58,449 bases of DNA from JBBDYH01 sp040901795 (lineage in GTDB: Bacteria; Planctomycetota; Planctomycetia; Pirellulales; JALHPA01). The DNA lies in contig JBBDYH010000174.1 of assembly GCA_040901795.1 (NCBI GenBank), positions 1 to 58,449 on the forward strand. The letters run 5' to 3'. The first letter of the stretch is position 1. Each line of letters starts with the position of its first letter. Under the pieces are notes generated by a model. It made no database searches. It saw only the letters and a list, made by a program, of their open reading frames with translations, and was not told where the DNA came from. Positions 32,023-40,602 of this stretch are shown here, in pieces. The translations under genes were made by a program, and so were the position numbers.

Positions 32023-34044
32023 ATGCCGATCTTTGGCTCTCACTGCGCATCGTCTGTGGCCGCTGAACCGCGCGGGGGGATCGCCGAACAACTTTTGCTG
32101 CGGCCGGAGCCGTGGACGGCGAAAGCGCCGCACAGCCGCGCGCTGCGGATCAGGTGGTGGCTCACGCGGGTTAAGGCGGGATATGAGATCGCGATCGGGC
32201 CTTACGAAAAGCTCGGCCGCCGCGCCCCCTTGCGATTCGCCGCGTTCAATGTAGCGATCTTGTTCACGCTGGTTTTCGCGATCTTCGTGCCGGGGTTCGA
32301 CACCAATGACGATGCGGTGATGAACATGATCGTGGCCGGCAAGGGCTACGGCGTGGTTCCCGATGAGCACATGGTGTTCTCCAACGTGTTGATCGGCTTG
32401 GGACTCAAGACGCTCTACACGCAGTGGCCGTCGTTTCCTTGGTACGGCAGCTACCTGTTGGCCGTCCACTTCATCGCTCAGACGACGATGCTGTTTTGCG
32501 CGATTCGGCCCGGCTATACGCGGCTGCGGTTGCGGCTGTACCTGGTGTACTTCGCCACGGCGGGGCTGTATTTCATCAACAACCTGCAGTTCACCAGCAC
32601 CGCCTTCATGGCCGGCCAAAGCGGTCTCTTGCTGTTGATGTTGGCGGTTCGCGATTCGTCAGCCGGCGAAACCAGCCGCTGGCGGCTGTGGCGCGCCTGT
32701 GCATTCGCGTTTGTCTTGTTGCTCGTCTCGTCGCTCTTGCGCCGCGAGGTGTTTTATCCCGTGGTGGGGCTGGCGATTCCCACCTGCGGCCTGGTGGCGC
32801 TGGCGGGGCGGCGGCCGCTGTTCAACGCGGTGGCCTGTCTGAGCGTGCTCGCGGCTGCGTTTGCGGCGGCCACGGCGTGTTGGCATTACAACAACGCCTA
32901 CTACGACGTCGATGACGGTTGGCGCAGCTTCTACGAGTACAACCAGGTTCGCGTCAAATTCAACGACGAAGCCTGGGTCCGCTATTCGCCCGAGACGTCG
33001 TATTTGTTCCGCGAAGTGAACTGGAGCGAAAACGACTTCGAAATGCTCAACGCCTGGTTTTTCGACAATGAAGAACGCTACAGCCTGGAAGCGTTGCGCC
33101 ATGTGCTTGAGGAGTATCCCTGGCAAAGGTCGCGCGTCTCGGGCGAGATGTTCGCTGGCTCCATCGCCTCGGTGTTCTTCGATCGCGAGTCGCTGGCGAT
33201 CTTCCTGGTGCTGCCGTTGCTGTTGTACTGTTTGGAGCCGCGGGCGGTGAACTACGCAGTCGTGGGCGTGGCGCTCGCCATGTCCTGTGGACTAATCGGG
33301 TACTTGATTCTGTTCTCGAAGACGCCGCCCAGTCGCGTGTACGTGCCGACGCTCGCCTTTCCATTGGCGGTGGCCGCGTGTCTGGCGCATAGCTCCACGT
33401 TCTTGCCGCCGGAGCGGTTCCGTACGTGGCTGCGGATGATCTTCTCGCGCTCCGCGGGCTGGCGCCGGTCGCTGCGGGTTCCGCTGACGAAGTACGTCGC
33501 CGCGGTCGTGCTGGCGCTAATGTGCGTCGGCGTGGCCAAGGGGACCTACCATCAATACCGCCGCAGCCGCGAACGGATCAAAACCAGCAACCAGCTCTAC
33601 GAGTTGCTGGCCACAATCGATGCCTCGGACGACAAGCTGTTCGTCTGCTGGGCGGCGGCGTTCCCGTACGAGGGGCTGCGGCCGTTCGACAGCCTGCAAT
33701 CGATGTCGGACTTGCACCTGCTGGTGCTGGGCTGGCCGCAAAAGACGCCCTTGCACCGGCGGATGAAAGAACACTTCGCGGTGGGGGATTTGGCCGAGGC
33801 GCTTTATCGCCGGAATGACCTTTATTTGATCGCGCACCCATACTACCTTGGACTGTATGAGGAATACGTGCGCGAGCACTTTGGCGCGGAGCTGCGGTAC
33901 GAAACGCCTCGGTACGCGAAGCTATTTAGCGTGACTCAGGCGATAGAACGACAGATCAAGGATCGCGACGGACCAACGCCGCGCTCGAAGTCGATCGACG
34001 AACGCATGGCTACACCTATCAGCACGGAAACGAGGACGAACTGA
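32023..34044 (+). CDS. Multi-pass membrane protein in polysaccharide block
   Basis: 673 residues from the ATG at 32023 (an ATG at 31906 would add 39 poor-looking residues). About ten to eleven TM segments: FAAFNVAILFTLVFAIFVPG, LLAVHFIAQTTMLFCAI, LYLVYFATAGLYFI, then LLLLMLAV, FAFVLLLVSSLL and others, with a long loop ~290-370 and a soluble C-terminal region. An acidic DTNDDAVMNM motif follows the first helix, as in some GT-C glycosyltransferases and polymerases, but I cannot assign a family. Its stop overlaps the rfbB start (TGATG), so the two are translationally coupled. Confidence 0.82.
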   Translation: MPIFGSHCASSVAAEPRGGIAEQLLLRPEPWTAKAPHSRALRIRWWLTRVKAGYEIAIGPYEKLGRRAPLRFAAFNVAILFTLVFAIFVPGFDTNDDAVMNMIVAGKGYGVVPDEHMVFSNVLIGLGLKTLYTQWPSFPWYGSYLLAVHFIAQTTMLFCAIRPGYTRLRLRLYLVYFATAGLYFINNLQFTSTAFMAGQSGLLLLMLAVRDSSAGETSRWRLWRACAFAFVLLLVSSLLRREVFYPVVGLAIPTCGLVALAGRRPLFNAVACLSVLAAAFAAATACWHYNNAYYDVDDGWRSFYEYNQVRVKFNDEAWVRYSPETSYLFREVNWSENDFEMLNAWFFDNEERYSLEALRHVLEEYPWQRSRVSGEMFAGSIASVFFDRESLAIFLVLPLLLYCLEPRAVNYAVVGVALAMSCGLIGYLILFSKTPPSRVYVPTLAFPLAVAACLAHSSTFLPPERFRTWLRMIFSRSAGWRRSLRVPLTKYVAAVVLALMCVGVAKGTYHQYRRSRERIKTSNQLYELLATIDASDDKLFVCWAAAFPYEGLRPFDSLQSMSDLHLLVLGWPQKTPLHRRMKEHFAVGDLAEALYRRNDLYLIAHPYYLGLYEEYVREHFGAELRYETPRYAKLFSVTQAIERQIKDRDGPTPRSKSIDERMATPISTETRTN

Positions 34045-35108
34045 TGCACACGATTTTGGTCACCGGCGGCGCGGGCTTCATTGGCGGCTGCTTTGTGCGG
34101 CAAATCATCGGCGAGACGACGCATCACGTCGTCAACCTCGACAAGCTGACCTACGCCGGCAACCCCGATTCGCTCGAAGCGGTCGCTACCAGTCCGCGGT
34201 ACCGGTTCGTGCAGGGCGACATTACCGACGGCGCTCTGGTGATGGACTTACTTCGCGAGCACGACGTAACGCACGTGGTGAACTTCGCCGCCGAGTCGCA
34301 CGTCGATCGCTCGATCGACGGCCCGGCCGAGTTCGTCAATACGAACGTCGTGGGCACATTCCGCATGCTGGAAGCGGTGCGGAAGCACTGGCACGACCTG
34401 ACACCCTCCGGCCGCCACGAGTTCCGGTTCTTGCACGTCTCGACCGACGAGGTCTACGGGTCGCTGGGCAACGACGGCTTGTTCACCGAATCGACGCCGT
34501 ACGCGCCTAACTCGCCATACTCCGCCTCGAAAGCGGCCTCGGACCATTTCGTCCGCGCATATCACCACACCTATGGCCTGCCGACGTTGATCACCAATTG
34601 CTCGAACAACTACGGGCCGTACCAGTTTCCCGAGAAGCTGATTCCGCTGATGATCATCAATGCGCTGGAGGGCAAGCCGCTGCCAGTCTACGGCGATGGC
34701 CGCAATATCCGCGACTGGCTGTTTGTCGAGGACCATTGCCATGCCATCCGCAAGGTGCTCTTCGACGGCAAGCCGGGCGAAGTCTACAACATCGGCGGCT
34801 CGTGCGAGCGGACGAACCTGGAAGTGGTCCACGCCATCTGTGCGACCGTGGACCGCCAGCGCCCGGGACTGCCGCATGCGCCCTGTTCGTCGCTGGTCAC
34901 GTTCGTCAAGGATCGTCCCGGCCACGACCGGCGGTACGCCATCGACTCCTCAAAGATCCGCCGCGAGCTGGGCTGGCAGCCGCAGCAGAACTTCGAATCG
35001 GGCCTGGAGCTGACTGTGCGGTGGTATCTGGAGAACACCCCCTGGATCGAGCGCATCCAAACCGGCGGTTACCGCCGCGAGCGGCTAGGCCTCCGCGTCG
35101 CGTGCTGA
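34044..35108 (+). CDS. rfbB: dTDP-glucose 4,6-dehydratase
   Basis: 354 residues. Converts dTDP-glucose to dTDP-4-keto-6-deoxyglucose, the branch point to rhamnose and other deoxysugars. NAD-binding GGAGFIGG at 8-15; catalytic Thr134, Asp135 and Glu136 in HVSTDEVYGS; Tyr159 and Lys163 in SPYSASKAASDHF; then NNYGPYQFPEKLIPLMI and RDWLFVEDHCHAI. Length is normal. The start overlaps the stop of the membrane-protein gene. The other rhamnose-pathway genes (rfbA, C, D) are not in the window. Confidence 0.95.
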   Translation: MHTILVTGGAGFIGGCFVRQIIGETTHHVVNLDKLTYAGNPDSLEAVATSPRYRFVQGDITDGALVMDLLREHDVTHVVNFAAESHVDRSIDGPAEFVNTNVVGTFRMLEAVRKHWHDLTPSGRHEFRFLHVSTDEVYGSLGNDGLFTESTPYAPNSPYSASKAASDHFVRAYHHTYGLPTLITNCSNNYGPYQFPEKLIPLMIINALEGKPLPVYGDGRNIRDWLFVEDHCHAIRKVLFDGKPGEVYNIGGSCERTNLEVVHAICATVDRQRPGLPHAPCSSLVTFVKDRPGHDRRYAIDSSKIRRELGWQPQQNFESGLELTVRWYLENTPWIERIQTGGYRRERLGLRVAC

Positions 35109-35113
35109 CGATC

Positions 35114-35160
35114 GTTGGAGTTCAAACTCTAGCTTGTGTTGGGGTTCAAGCTTTAGCTTG
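35114..35160. repeat. Dispersed repeat D, tandem pair (second site)
   Basis: Units 35114-35136 and 35138-35160 of the form GTTGGxGTTCAAxCTxTAGC followed by TTG, the reverse complement of the pair at 2747-2802. It fills the gap between convergent rfbB and the ankyrin gene, so it may act as a shared terminator (inference). Confidence 0.75.
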
Positions 35161-35188
35161 CCGGAGTTCTACTGGCGGTCAGCGCCGA

Positions 35189-36703
35189 CTAATAATCCTT
35201 CTCATCGGAAGCCGGCTTCGACGTAACCGGCGGCGTGATACCGGAAGCGATGAGCGGACGATGTAGCGCCTCGAGAGTTTCCGGGGACGGCTTGAAGTTG
35301 CCGGGACGATAGCCTTCGGCGATGGCCAACGGCGTCCAGCCATACTTGTTCTTTTTGTTCCAGACTTCGGTTTTGGCGCCATGGTCGGCGAGGAACTGCA
35401 CGATCTTAGGCGCGCTTTTGTAGGCGGCGCCGTGCATGGCGGTTTCACCGTTCTTGTCGACGGCGTTCACATCTCCGCCAAGTTCGATCGCGAGCTTGAT
35501 GGCTTCCAGCGCTTCGGCCTCGATGCCGGGCTCTTCGCCGGGCGCCAGGACGCCGATGCCAGCCGCAGCCATCAGCGGCGTGCAGTTGTCAGCGTTCGGT
35601 AGCAGCGGGTTCGCGCCCAGTTCAACGAGTAAACGCATCAGCGGGATGTCGGCCGTCTTGGCGGCCAGCAAAAACGGCGTTACGCCCTTTCCATTCAGTA
35701 CTCCTCGACCCGACGCGCCTCGCTCGAGCCGCGCGTTCACATCAGCCCCGTGCGCCATGAGCTCCCGGACGAATTGCAGACTGCTCATTTCCCCGGACCC
35801 CATCGGTGGCGGCGCCCCATCTTCTTCTTCGCCGCGGTTCGGTCTGCGGACCCAGGTGATGATGTGCAGCGGAGTAAACCCGGACCGCTGGTCGTTCGGA
35901 TCGGCGCCCGCCTCCAGGAGAACCTTTGCCAGCTCGAGATGACCGTTTTCGACCGCCAGGACCAGCGGGCTGGTCCGGCGATGGAGCCCCTTGCCCACGC
36001 GTCTTCCCTTGGGCTGCCTTTCGTTAACGTCGGCGCCAGCCTTTAGCAGGAGCTTAACTACTTCGGTACGGCCCTCACGCACGGCAAACAACAGCGGTGT
36101 AAAGCCGGACCGCAACGGCCTGCGAAAATCTGCGCCGGCATCGACTAGCGCCTGGACAACGTCCGCATGTCCTTCAGCCGCAGCCCACATCAAAGCCGTT
36201 TGTTCCTGCCGTTCCTTGGCGTTGACGTCGGCGCCGCGGGACAGCAAAGCCTTCACGGCGTCAAGCACGCCGGTGCGCGCGGCGGTCATCAAGGCCGTTT
36301 CACCGCCGCGCAAGGTCGTGTTTGGATCGGCGCCCGCCTCGAGCAGCAACTCGACCAGCGCGGCGTTTCCATGGGTGCAGGCCAATGAGAGCGGCGTGAC
36401 GCCATAACGGTTGGCAGCCTTCACATCTGCGCCGGCAGTTAGCAAAAGTCTGGCCATTTCCAAGTCGTCGTGATACGCGGCCCAGAGCAGCGCCGTCATG
36501 CCATCGACTTGAACCTGATCAACATCGACGCGCTCCTCGAGCAGCGTGCGAACCTTCGCTGGATCGAGCCTTTCCGTGGCGTCAGCCAGCGGCGACTCAG
36601 CGCTCGCCGTTGAAGAGGCCACGGCCACAATGAGAATCGCTGCAACAGCAATGGCCGCGCGAATGATGTTCCCTACAGAACGTCTTTTGTTGTTCAAATA
36701 CAT
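35189..36703 (-). CDS. Exported ankyrin-repeat protein
   Basis: 504 residues from the ATG at 36703; a GTG at 36718 overlapping the DUF1552 stop by one base is the alternative. The signal peptide contains IIRAAIAVAAILIVAVASSTASA. About ten ankyrin repeats follow, e.g. DGMTALLWAAYHDDLEMARLLLTAGADVKA, YGVTPLSLACTHGNAALVELLLEAGADPN, QTALMWAAAEGHADVVQALVDAGAD and GETAMHGAAYKSAPKIVQFLADHGA. Such repeats are scaffolds for protein contacts. Last gene of the planctomycete cytochrome / DUF1552 operon, so it may organise that pair outside the cytoplasm. Confidence 0.9.
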   Translation of the reverse strand: MYLNNKRRSVGNIIRAAIAVAAILIVAVASSTASAESPLADATERLDPAKVRTLLEERVDVDQVQVDGMTALLWAAYHDDLEMARLLLTAGADVKAANRYGVTPLSLACTHGNAALVELLLEAGADPNTTLRGGETALMTAARTGVLDAVKALLSRGADVNAKERQEQTALMWAAAEGHADVVQALVDAGADFRRPLRSGFTPLLFAVREGRTEVVKLLLKAGADVNERQPKGRRVGKGLHRRTSPLVLAVENGHLELAKVLLEAGADPNDQRSGFTPLHIITWVRRPNRGEEEDGAPPPMGSGEMSSLQFVRELMAHGADVNARLERGASGRGVLNGKGVTPFLLAAKTADIPLMRLLVELGANPLLPNADNCTPLMAAAGIGVLAPGEEPGIEAEALEAIKLAIELGGDVNAVDKNGETAMHGAAYKSAPKIVQFLADHGAKTEVWNKKNKYGWTPLAIAEGYRPGNFKPSPETLEALHRPLIASGITPPVTSKPASDEKDY

Positions 36704-36717
36704 GCTTGAATTGATCA

Positions 36718-38067
36718 CTACATCGTCAACGGATCGAACAGTTCATCGACCTTGCCCTGGCTGTCGGCAAACGAATCGAGCCGCACGCCAACTTTGTCCA
36801 ACAGCGTCAGATGGAGATTGGCTAGCGGCGTCGGTTTGGCGTACTTGATATGCCGCCCGCCTTTCATCCGGCCCGCCGCGCCGCCGGCAACCAGGATCGG
36901 CAGGTTGATATGGTCGTGCACATTGGGATTACCCATCCCGCTGCCATACAGGTACAGACAGTGGTCCAACAGCGTGCCGTTGGCCTCCGGCGTGTCCTTC
37001 AGCTTCTGCAGGAACTCGGCAAATAGTGACACATGGAACTGGTTGATCTTGGCGACCTTGGCGATCTTGTCCGGGTCGTTGCCGTGGTGCGTCAACGGAT
37101 GATGCGGGTCGTTCACGCCGATCTCGGGATACGTCCGGTTGCTGGTTTCGCGCGCGAGCTGAAACGTGATGATCCGCGTAATATCGCCCTGCAGCGCCAG
37201 CAACTGCAGGTCGAACATCAACCGCGCGTGATCCGCGTACGAGGCCGGCACGCCTTCGGGACGATCGAGATCCGGCAGCGGGTTGTCGACGGCGTTGGTC
37301 TCGGCCTTCTGAATGCGGCGCTCGACTTCGCGAACGGTATCGAGGTACTGGCCGACCTTCGCGCGATCGGCCGGCCCGAGTTTGTTTTTCAATCGCGTGA
37401 TCTCGTCGGTGACCGAGTCGAGCAGGCTGGCTCGTTTCTGTAGCGCTGCTCGGCGATCGGCAACGCTGCCTCCCTCGCCGAACAGCCGCTCGAAAATAAT
37501 CCGCGGGTGGGCCTCGGCCGGCAGCGGAGTGGTGGGCGACGACCATGACAGATTATTCTGATAGACGCAGGCGTAGCCGTTGTCACACTGGCCGACCATC
37601 GCCAGCAGGTCCATCGACATTTCCAGCGACGGCAGTTGGGTCTCCTGGCCAATCTGGCTGGCGGCGATCTGATCGGCCGTCGTGCCGAGGTAGTAGTCGG
37701 CGCTCTCGGTGCGCTTCGCACGGGCGGCGCTAAGGAAGGCGGCGTTGGAGGTGGCATGTGTGCCGGGATAGGCGTTCTTCAGCTCCAAGTTCGTAATCGC
37801 CGTGACGTGTTCGATGACCGGCGCCAGGGGGCTGAGGCTGGGCGAAAGCTCATCGAGTGTGTTCTCGCCGGGTGGCGTCCAGCGCGTAACGTCGCAGCCC
37901 ATCGGCATGTAGACGTAGCCGAGGCGTCGAAGCCGAACGGGATTGGCCGGCGTTTTCGCGGCAACGGTCAGCGAGGGAATCATCGCATCCAACAGCGGCA
38001 ATGCGAGCGTGACACCCATCCCGCGCAAAAACGTCCGCCGCGGCAAAGCCTTCTTGGTGATGATCAT
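36718..38067 (-). CDS. DUF1552 protein with Tat-type signal
   Basis: 449 residues. The N-terminus holds a twin-arginine motif (PRRTFLRGMGVTLALPLLDA), so export in folded form is likely. The body matches DUF1552: GYVYMPMGCDVTRWTP, SLEMSMDLLAMVGQCDNGYACVYQNNLSW, RIIFERLFGEGG, GVPASYADHARLMFDLQLLALQGDITRIITFQLARE, HHPLTHHGNDPDKIAKVAKINQFHVSLFAEFLQKL, LYGSGMGNPNVHDHINLPILVAGGAAG. Structurally related to sulfatase/alkaline-phosphatase-like or DUF1501 proteins, function unproven. The start overlaps the stop of the cytochrome gene upstream (ATGA), with GAGGAG before it. Confidence 0.92.
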   Translation of the reverse strand: MIITKKALPRRTFLRGMGVTLALPLLDAMIPSLTVAAKTPANPVRLRRLGYVYMPMGCDVTRWTPPGENTLDELSPSLSPLAPVIEHVTAITNLELKNAYPGTHATSNAAFLSAARAKRTESADYYLGTTADQIAASQIGQETQLPSLEMSMDLLAMVGQCDNGYACVYQNNLSWSSPTTPLPAEAHPRIIFERLFGEGGSVADRRAALQKRASLLDSVTDEITRLKNKLGPADRAKVGQYLDTVREVERRIQKAETNAVDNPLPDLDRPEGVPASYADHARLMFDLQLLALQGDITRIITFQLARETSNRTYPEIGVNDPHHPLTHHGNDPDKIAKVAKINQFHVSLFAEFLQKLKDTPEANGTLLDHCLYLYGSGMGNPNVHDHINLPILVAGGAAGRMKGGRHIKYAKPTPLANLHLTLLDKVGVRLDSFADSQGKVDELFDPLTM

Positions 38068-40436
38068 TCGGTTCTCCTCATTTGAAACGGCGTGCTCGTC
38101 GCGATCCCGAGGATCAGCGACGAAAAGCGGTAGTTCTCGGCCCGCGCGTCGCGGACAATCTTGCGGACCGCGGGGGCGTCGAATGGCTCGATGCCGCGAC
38201 CCAAGGCAAACGTCAAGAGCTTCTCCGACAGCGTCCCGACGAAGATCTCCGGACGCTCGAGCAACGCTTGCTCGAGCCCGTCCACACCGTCGAACGTGCT
38301 GCCATCGGGAAGGCCGCCGGTTGAGTCGATGGCTTTTCCGTCCTCAACGGTTCGCCAGCGGCCGACGGCGTCAAAGTTTTCCAAGGCGAAGCCCACGGGA
38401 TCCATGAGATTATGGCAGCTCGCGCAGGCGTCATTAGCGCGGTGCTCCGCCAGCCGCTCGCGGACTGAAAGCAGCGATGAGACCGTATTATCTTTCAGCG
38501 CCGGGACATTCTCGGGCGGTGGCGGCGGCGGTGTGCCGACGATGTTCTCCAGCACCCATTTGCCGCGAATCACAGGCGACGTCCGCGTGGCATAGGACGT
38601 TACCATGAGGATACTGCCGTGACGAAGCAACCCCCCGCGCCGGCTAGGCGCGTCCAGCGCAACCCGGCGGAAGCGGCTGCCGTAGACATGCGGTATGCCG
38701 TAGTGCCTGGCGAGTCGCTCGTTCAGAAAGGTGTACTCCGACTTCAACAGATCGAGCGCGCTGCGATCTTCGCGCGCGACGCTCTCGAACAACCGCTCGG
38801 TCTCCTGCCGAAACGCCCGCCGCAAGTTGTCGTCGAAGTCCGGAAACAGCCGCAGGTCAGGCGTGATGGAATCCAGGTTGCGCAAGTGCAGCCATTGGCC
38901 CGCGAAGTTCGAGGCCAACGCACGCGAGCGCGAGTCGCTCAGCATCCGCCGCACCTGCGCTTCGAGCACGTCCGGCTTGCTCAGTTCGCCGCGAATCGCC
39001 AAATCGAGCAGCTCGTCGTCGGGAATGCTGCTCCACAGGAAGAACGACAACCGCGAGGCGAGCTGAAGATCGTTGATGCGATAGACCGTGTTCGGCTCGG
39101 CGTCGGCCGGGTCTGGCTCGATGTGGAACAAAAAGTGAGGATTCACCAGCACGGCGCTCAGGGCCATTTCGATCCCCGCGTCAAAGTCTCCGTTCTTCCT
39201 GGCTTCGCGGTACAACTCCAGCGGTCTTTCAAGATCAGCTTCGGTAATGGGACGCCGATAGGCGCGTCGCATCAACGTAGAGAGAACGCGCTCGGCGCAG
39301 CCTTCTTCCTCTACCGGCGCGGTCGGCTCACAGACAAATAGACGGCGGCGGCTCGGCGTGTCGCCCGGCCCTTTGGCAGCAAACGGACCGGTGATCGAGA
39401 CCTGATAGATCGCCGGTGAGATCCGCGGATGCCGGTGCATGTTGAAGTGCGCCTGGTACGGCTGGCGTTTCGTCTCCAACAGCGACGACGATTTCTTCAC
39501 GAACGTCACGCCGAGCTTGTGCGGGCCGGCGGTCACCGGAATGCGGACCTTCAAGTTCGCATCGACCGTTTGAAAGCTCTTGCGATCCGGAGGGGGCGCA
39601 ACGGTGAATGAGGCGACGAGCTGCCGATCGAATAGGACCTCCAGCTCGTGCGACTCGGTCAGACCCTCGATCTCCTCGTTCCGGTCGCGCGCCAGCCGAA
39701 TCTGGACCTCGTACTCGCCGTCCTGGGCGAAGGTGTACGGAATCAGCGCCCCGCCGCGCGTGCCCAGCGGCAGCCCCTGCACATGTTCTTCCTGCGTCAG
39801 GTCGGCACGAATCCGGATCGTGTCGCCGCCGGGCGAACGGCCGGGGCGGCCGACCGCCAGACGGCTGATCTTTTGCGCCGCGGAGATGTAGCGATCCAAC
39901 AGTGTCGGGGAGAGATCTCCGACCGTGACGTTGTCAAAGCCATGGCTGGACTCGTCGGCCGGCAGGAGTTCCGAAATGTCAACCTTCAGGTCTAAAAGGT
40001 CGCGGATGGCATTCTGATACTCCGTCCGGTTGAGCCGCCGAAGTGTGCTATTCCGACCCGGATTGGGAAGCTCGGCGGCCGCTTTGTCGAGCGTGCCTTC
40101 CAGCGACGACAGAACCGCTTCATAAGTCCGTTCATCCGGGCGCTCGGCGTCCGCAGGCGGCATCTGACGTGTGCGAAGCTTGCGGATTACTTTTTCCCAG
40201 ACGTCTGTGTGGCGGCCTGTGTCAGCGGAAAGGATCGTTTCGAGAGCCAGCCCACCTGTTTTGTCATCGCTGTTGTGACAATCGAGGCAGTATTGAACGA
40301 CCAGAGCCCGTTCCGGCGAAGTCTTCCGCTTGGCCGGTCGATCTGCAGGCTGCTGCGCGCCGCCCATGCCAACCAAACTGCTGCCCAAGAGCAGAATGGG
40401 CATCCATCCGCGCAGTGACATCCGGCAAAAGCTCAT
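38064..40436 (-). CDS. Planctomycete cytochrome C / DUF1587-1595-1592-1588-1585 protein
   Basis: 790 residues from the ATG at 40436, chosen for the GGGGAG 9 bases upstream. A short signal region (LRGWMPILLLGSSLVGMGGA) is followed by a cytochrome domain with CLDCH (~50-54; VVQYCLDCHNSDDKTGGLALE), DUF1587 (LRRLNRTEYQNAIRDLLDL, ~130-150), a beta-rich region, then DUF1595/1592/1588/1585 blocks (RRAYRRPITEADLERPL, LASRLSFFLWSSIPDDELLDLA, LNERLARHYGI, RRGGLLRHGSILMVTSYATRTSPVIRGKWVLENIVGTPPPPPPENVPAL and CASCHNLMDPVGFALENFDAVGRWR, a second CxxCH). It is the usual partner of DUF1552 proteins; function unproven, thought to be extracytoplasmic redox. Confidence 0.93.
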   Translation of the reverse strand: MSFCRMSLRGWMPILLLGSSLVGMGGAQQPADRPAKRKTSPERALVVQYCLDCHNSDDKTGGLALETILSADTGRHTDVWEKVIRKLRTRQMPPADAERPDERTYEAVLSSLEGTLDKAAAELPNPGRNSTLRRLNRTEYQNAIRDLLDLKVDISELLPADESSHGFDNVTVGDLSPTLLDRYISAAQKISRLAVGRPGRSPGGDTIRIRADLTQEEHVQGLPLGTRGGALIPYTFAQDGEYEVQIRLARDRNEEIEGLTESHELEVLFDRQLVASFTVAPPPDRKSFQTVDANLKVRIPVTAGPHKLGVTFVKKSSSLLETKRQPYQAHFNMHRHPRISPAIYQVSITGPFAAKGPGDTPSRRRLFVCEPTAPVEEEGCAERVLSTLMRRAYRRPITEADLERPLELYREARKNGDFDAGIEMALSAVLVNPHFLFHIEPDPADAEPNTVYRINDLQLASRLSFFLWSSIPDDELLDLAIRGELSKPDVLEAQVRRMLSDSRSRALASNFAGQWLHLRNLDSITPDLRLFPDFDDNLRRAFRQETERLFESVAREDRSALDLLKSEYTFLNERLARHYGIPHVYGSRFRRVALDAPSRRGGLLRHGSILMVTSYATRTSPVIRGKWVLENIVGTPPPPPPENVPALKDNTVSSLLSVRERLAEHRANDACASCHNLMDPVGFALENFDAVGRWRTVEDGKAIDSTGGLPDGSTFDGVDGLEQALLERPEIFVGTLSEKLLTFALGRGIEPFDAPAVRKIVRDARAENYRFSSLILGIATSTPFQMRRTE

Positions 40437-40530
40437 GAGATCAGGCTCCCCTACGTATCCGTATCGCACCAATATACCCGCTGGCTGGAGTGGGATGCTA
40501 GTGGAGCGTGGCGGCCGAGCGGGAGTTCGG

Positions 40531-40588
40531 CAGGCAGAGCCTGCCCTACAGCACGTTCCCAGGCGGAGCCGGGCGGAGCCTGGGAACG
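40531..40588. repeat. Palindromic repeat F
   Basis: GGCAGGCAGAGCCTGCC at about 40529-40545 is followed by perfect arms CGTTCCCAGGC (40554-40564) and GCCTGGGAACG (40578-40588). It lies between the Calx-beta gene (ends 40603) and the cytochrome gene start, so it may end the Calx-beta transcript. Confidence 0.8.
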
Positions 40589-40602
40589 AATAGCTGCGGG
40601 CC

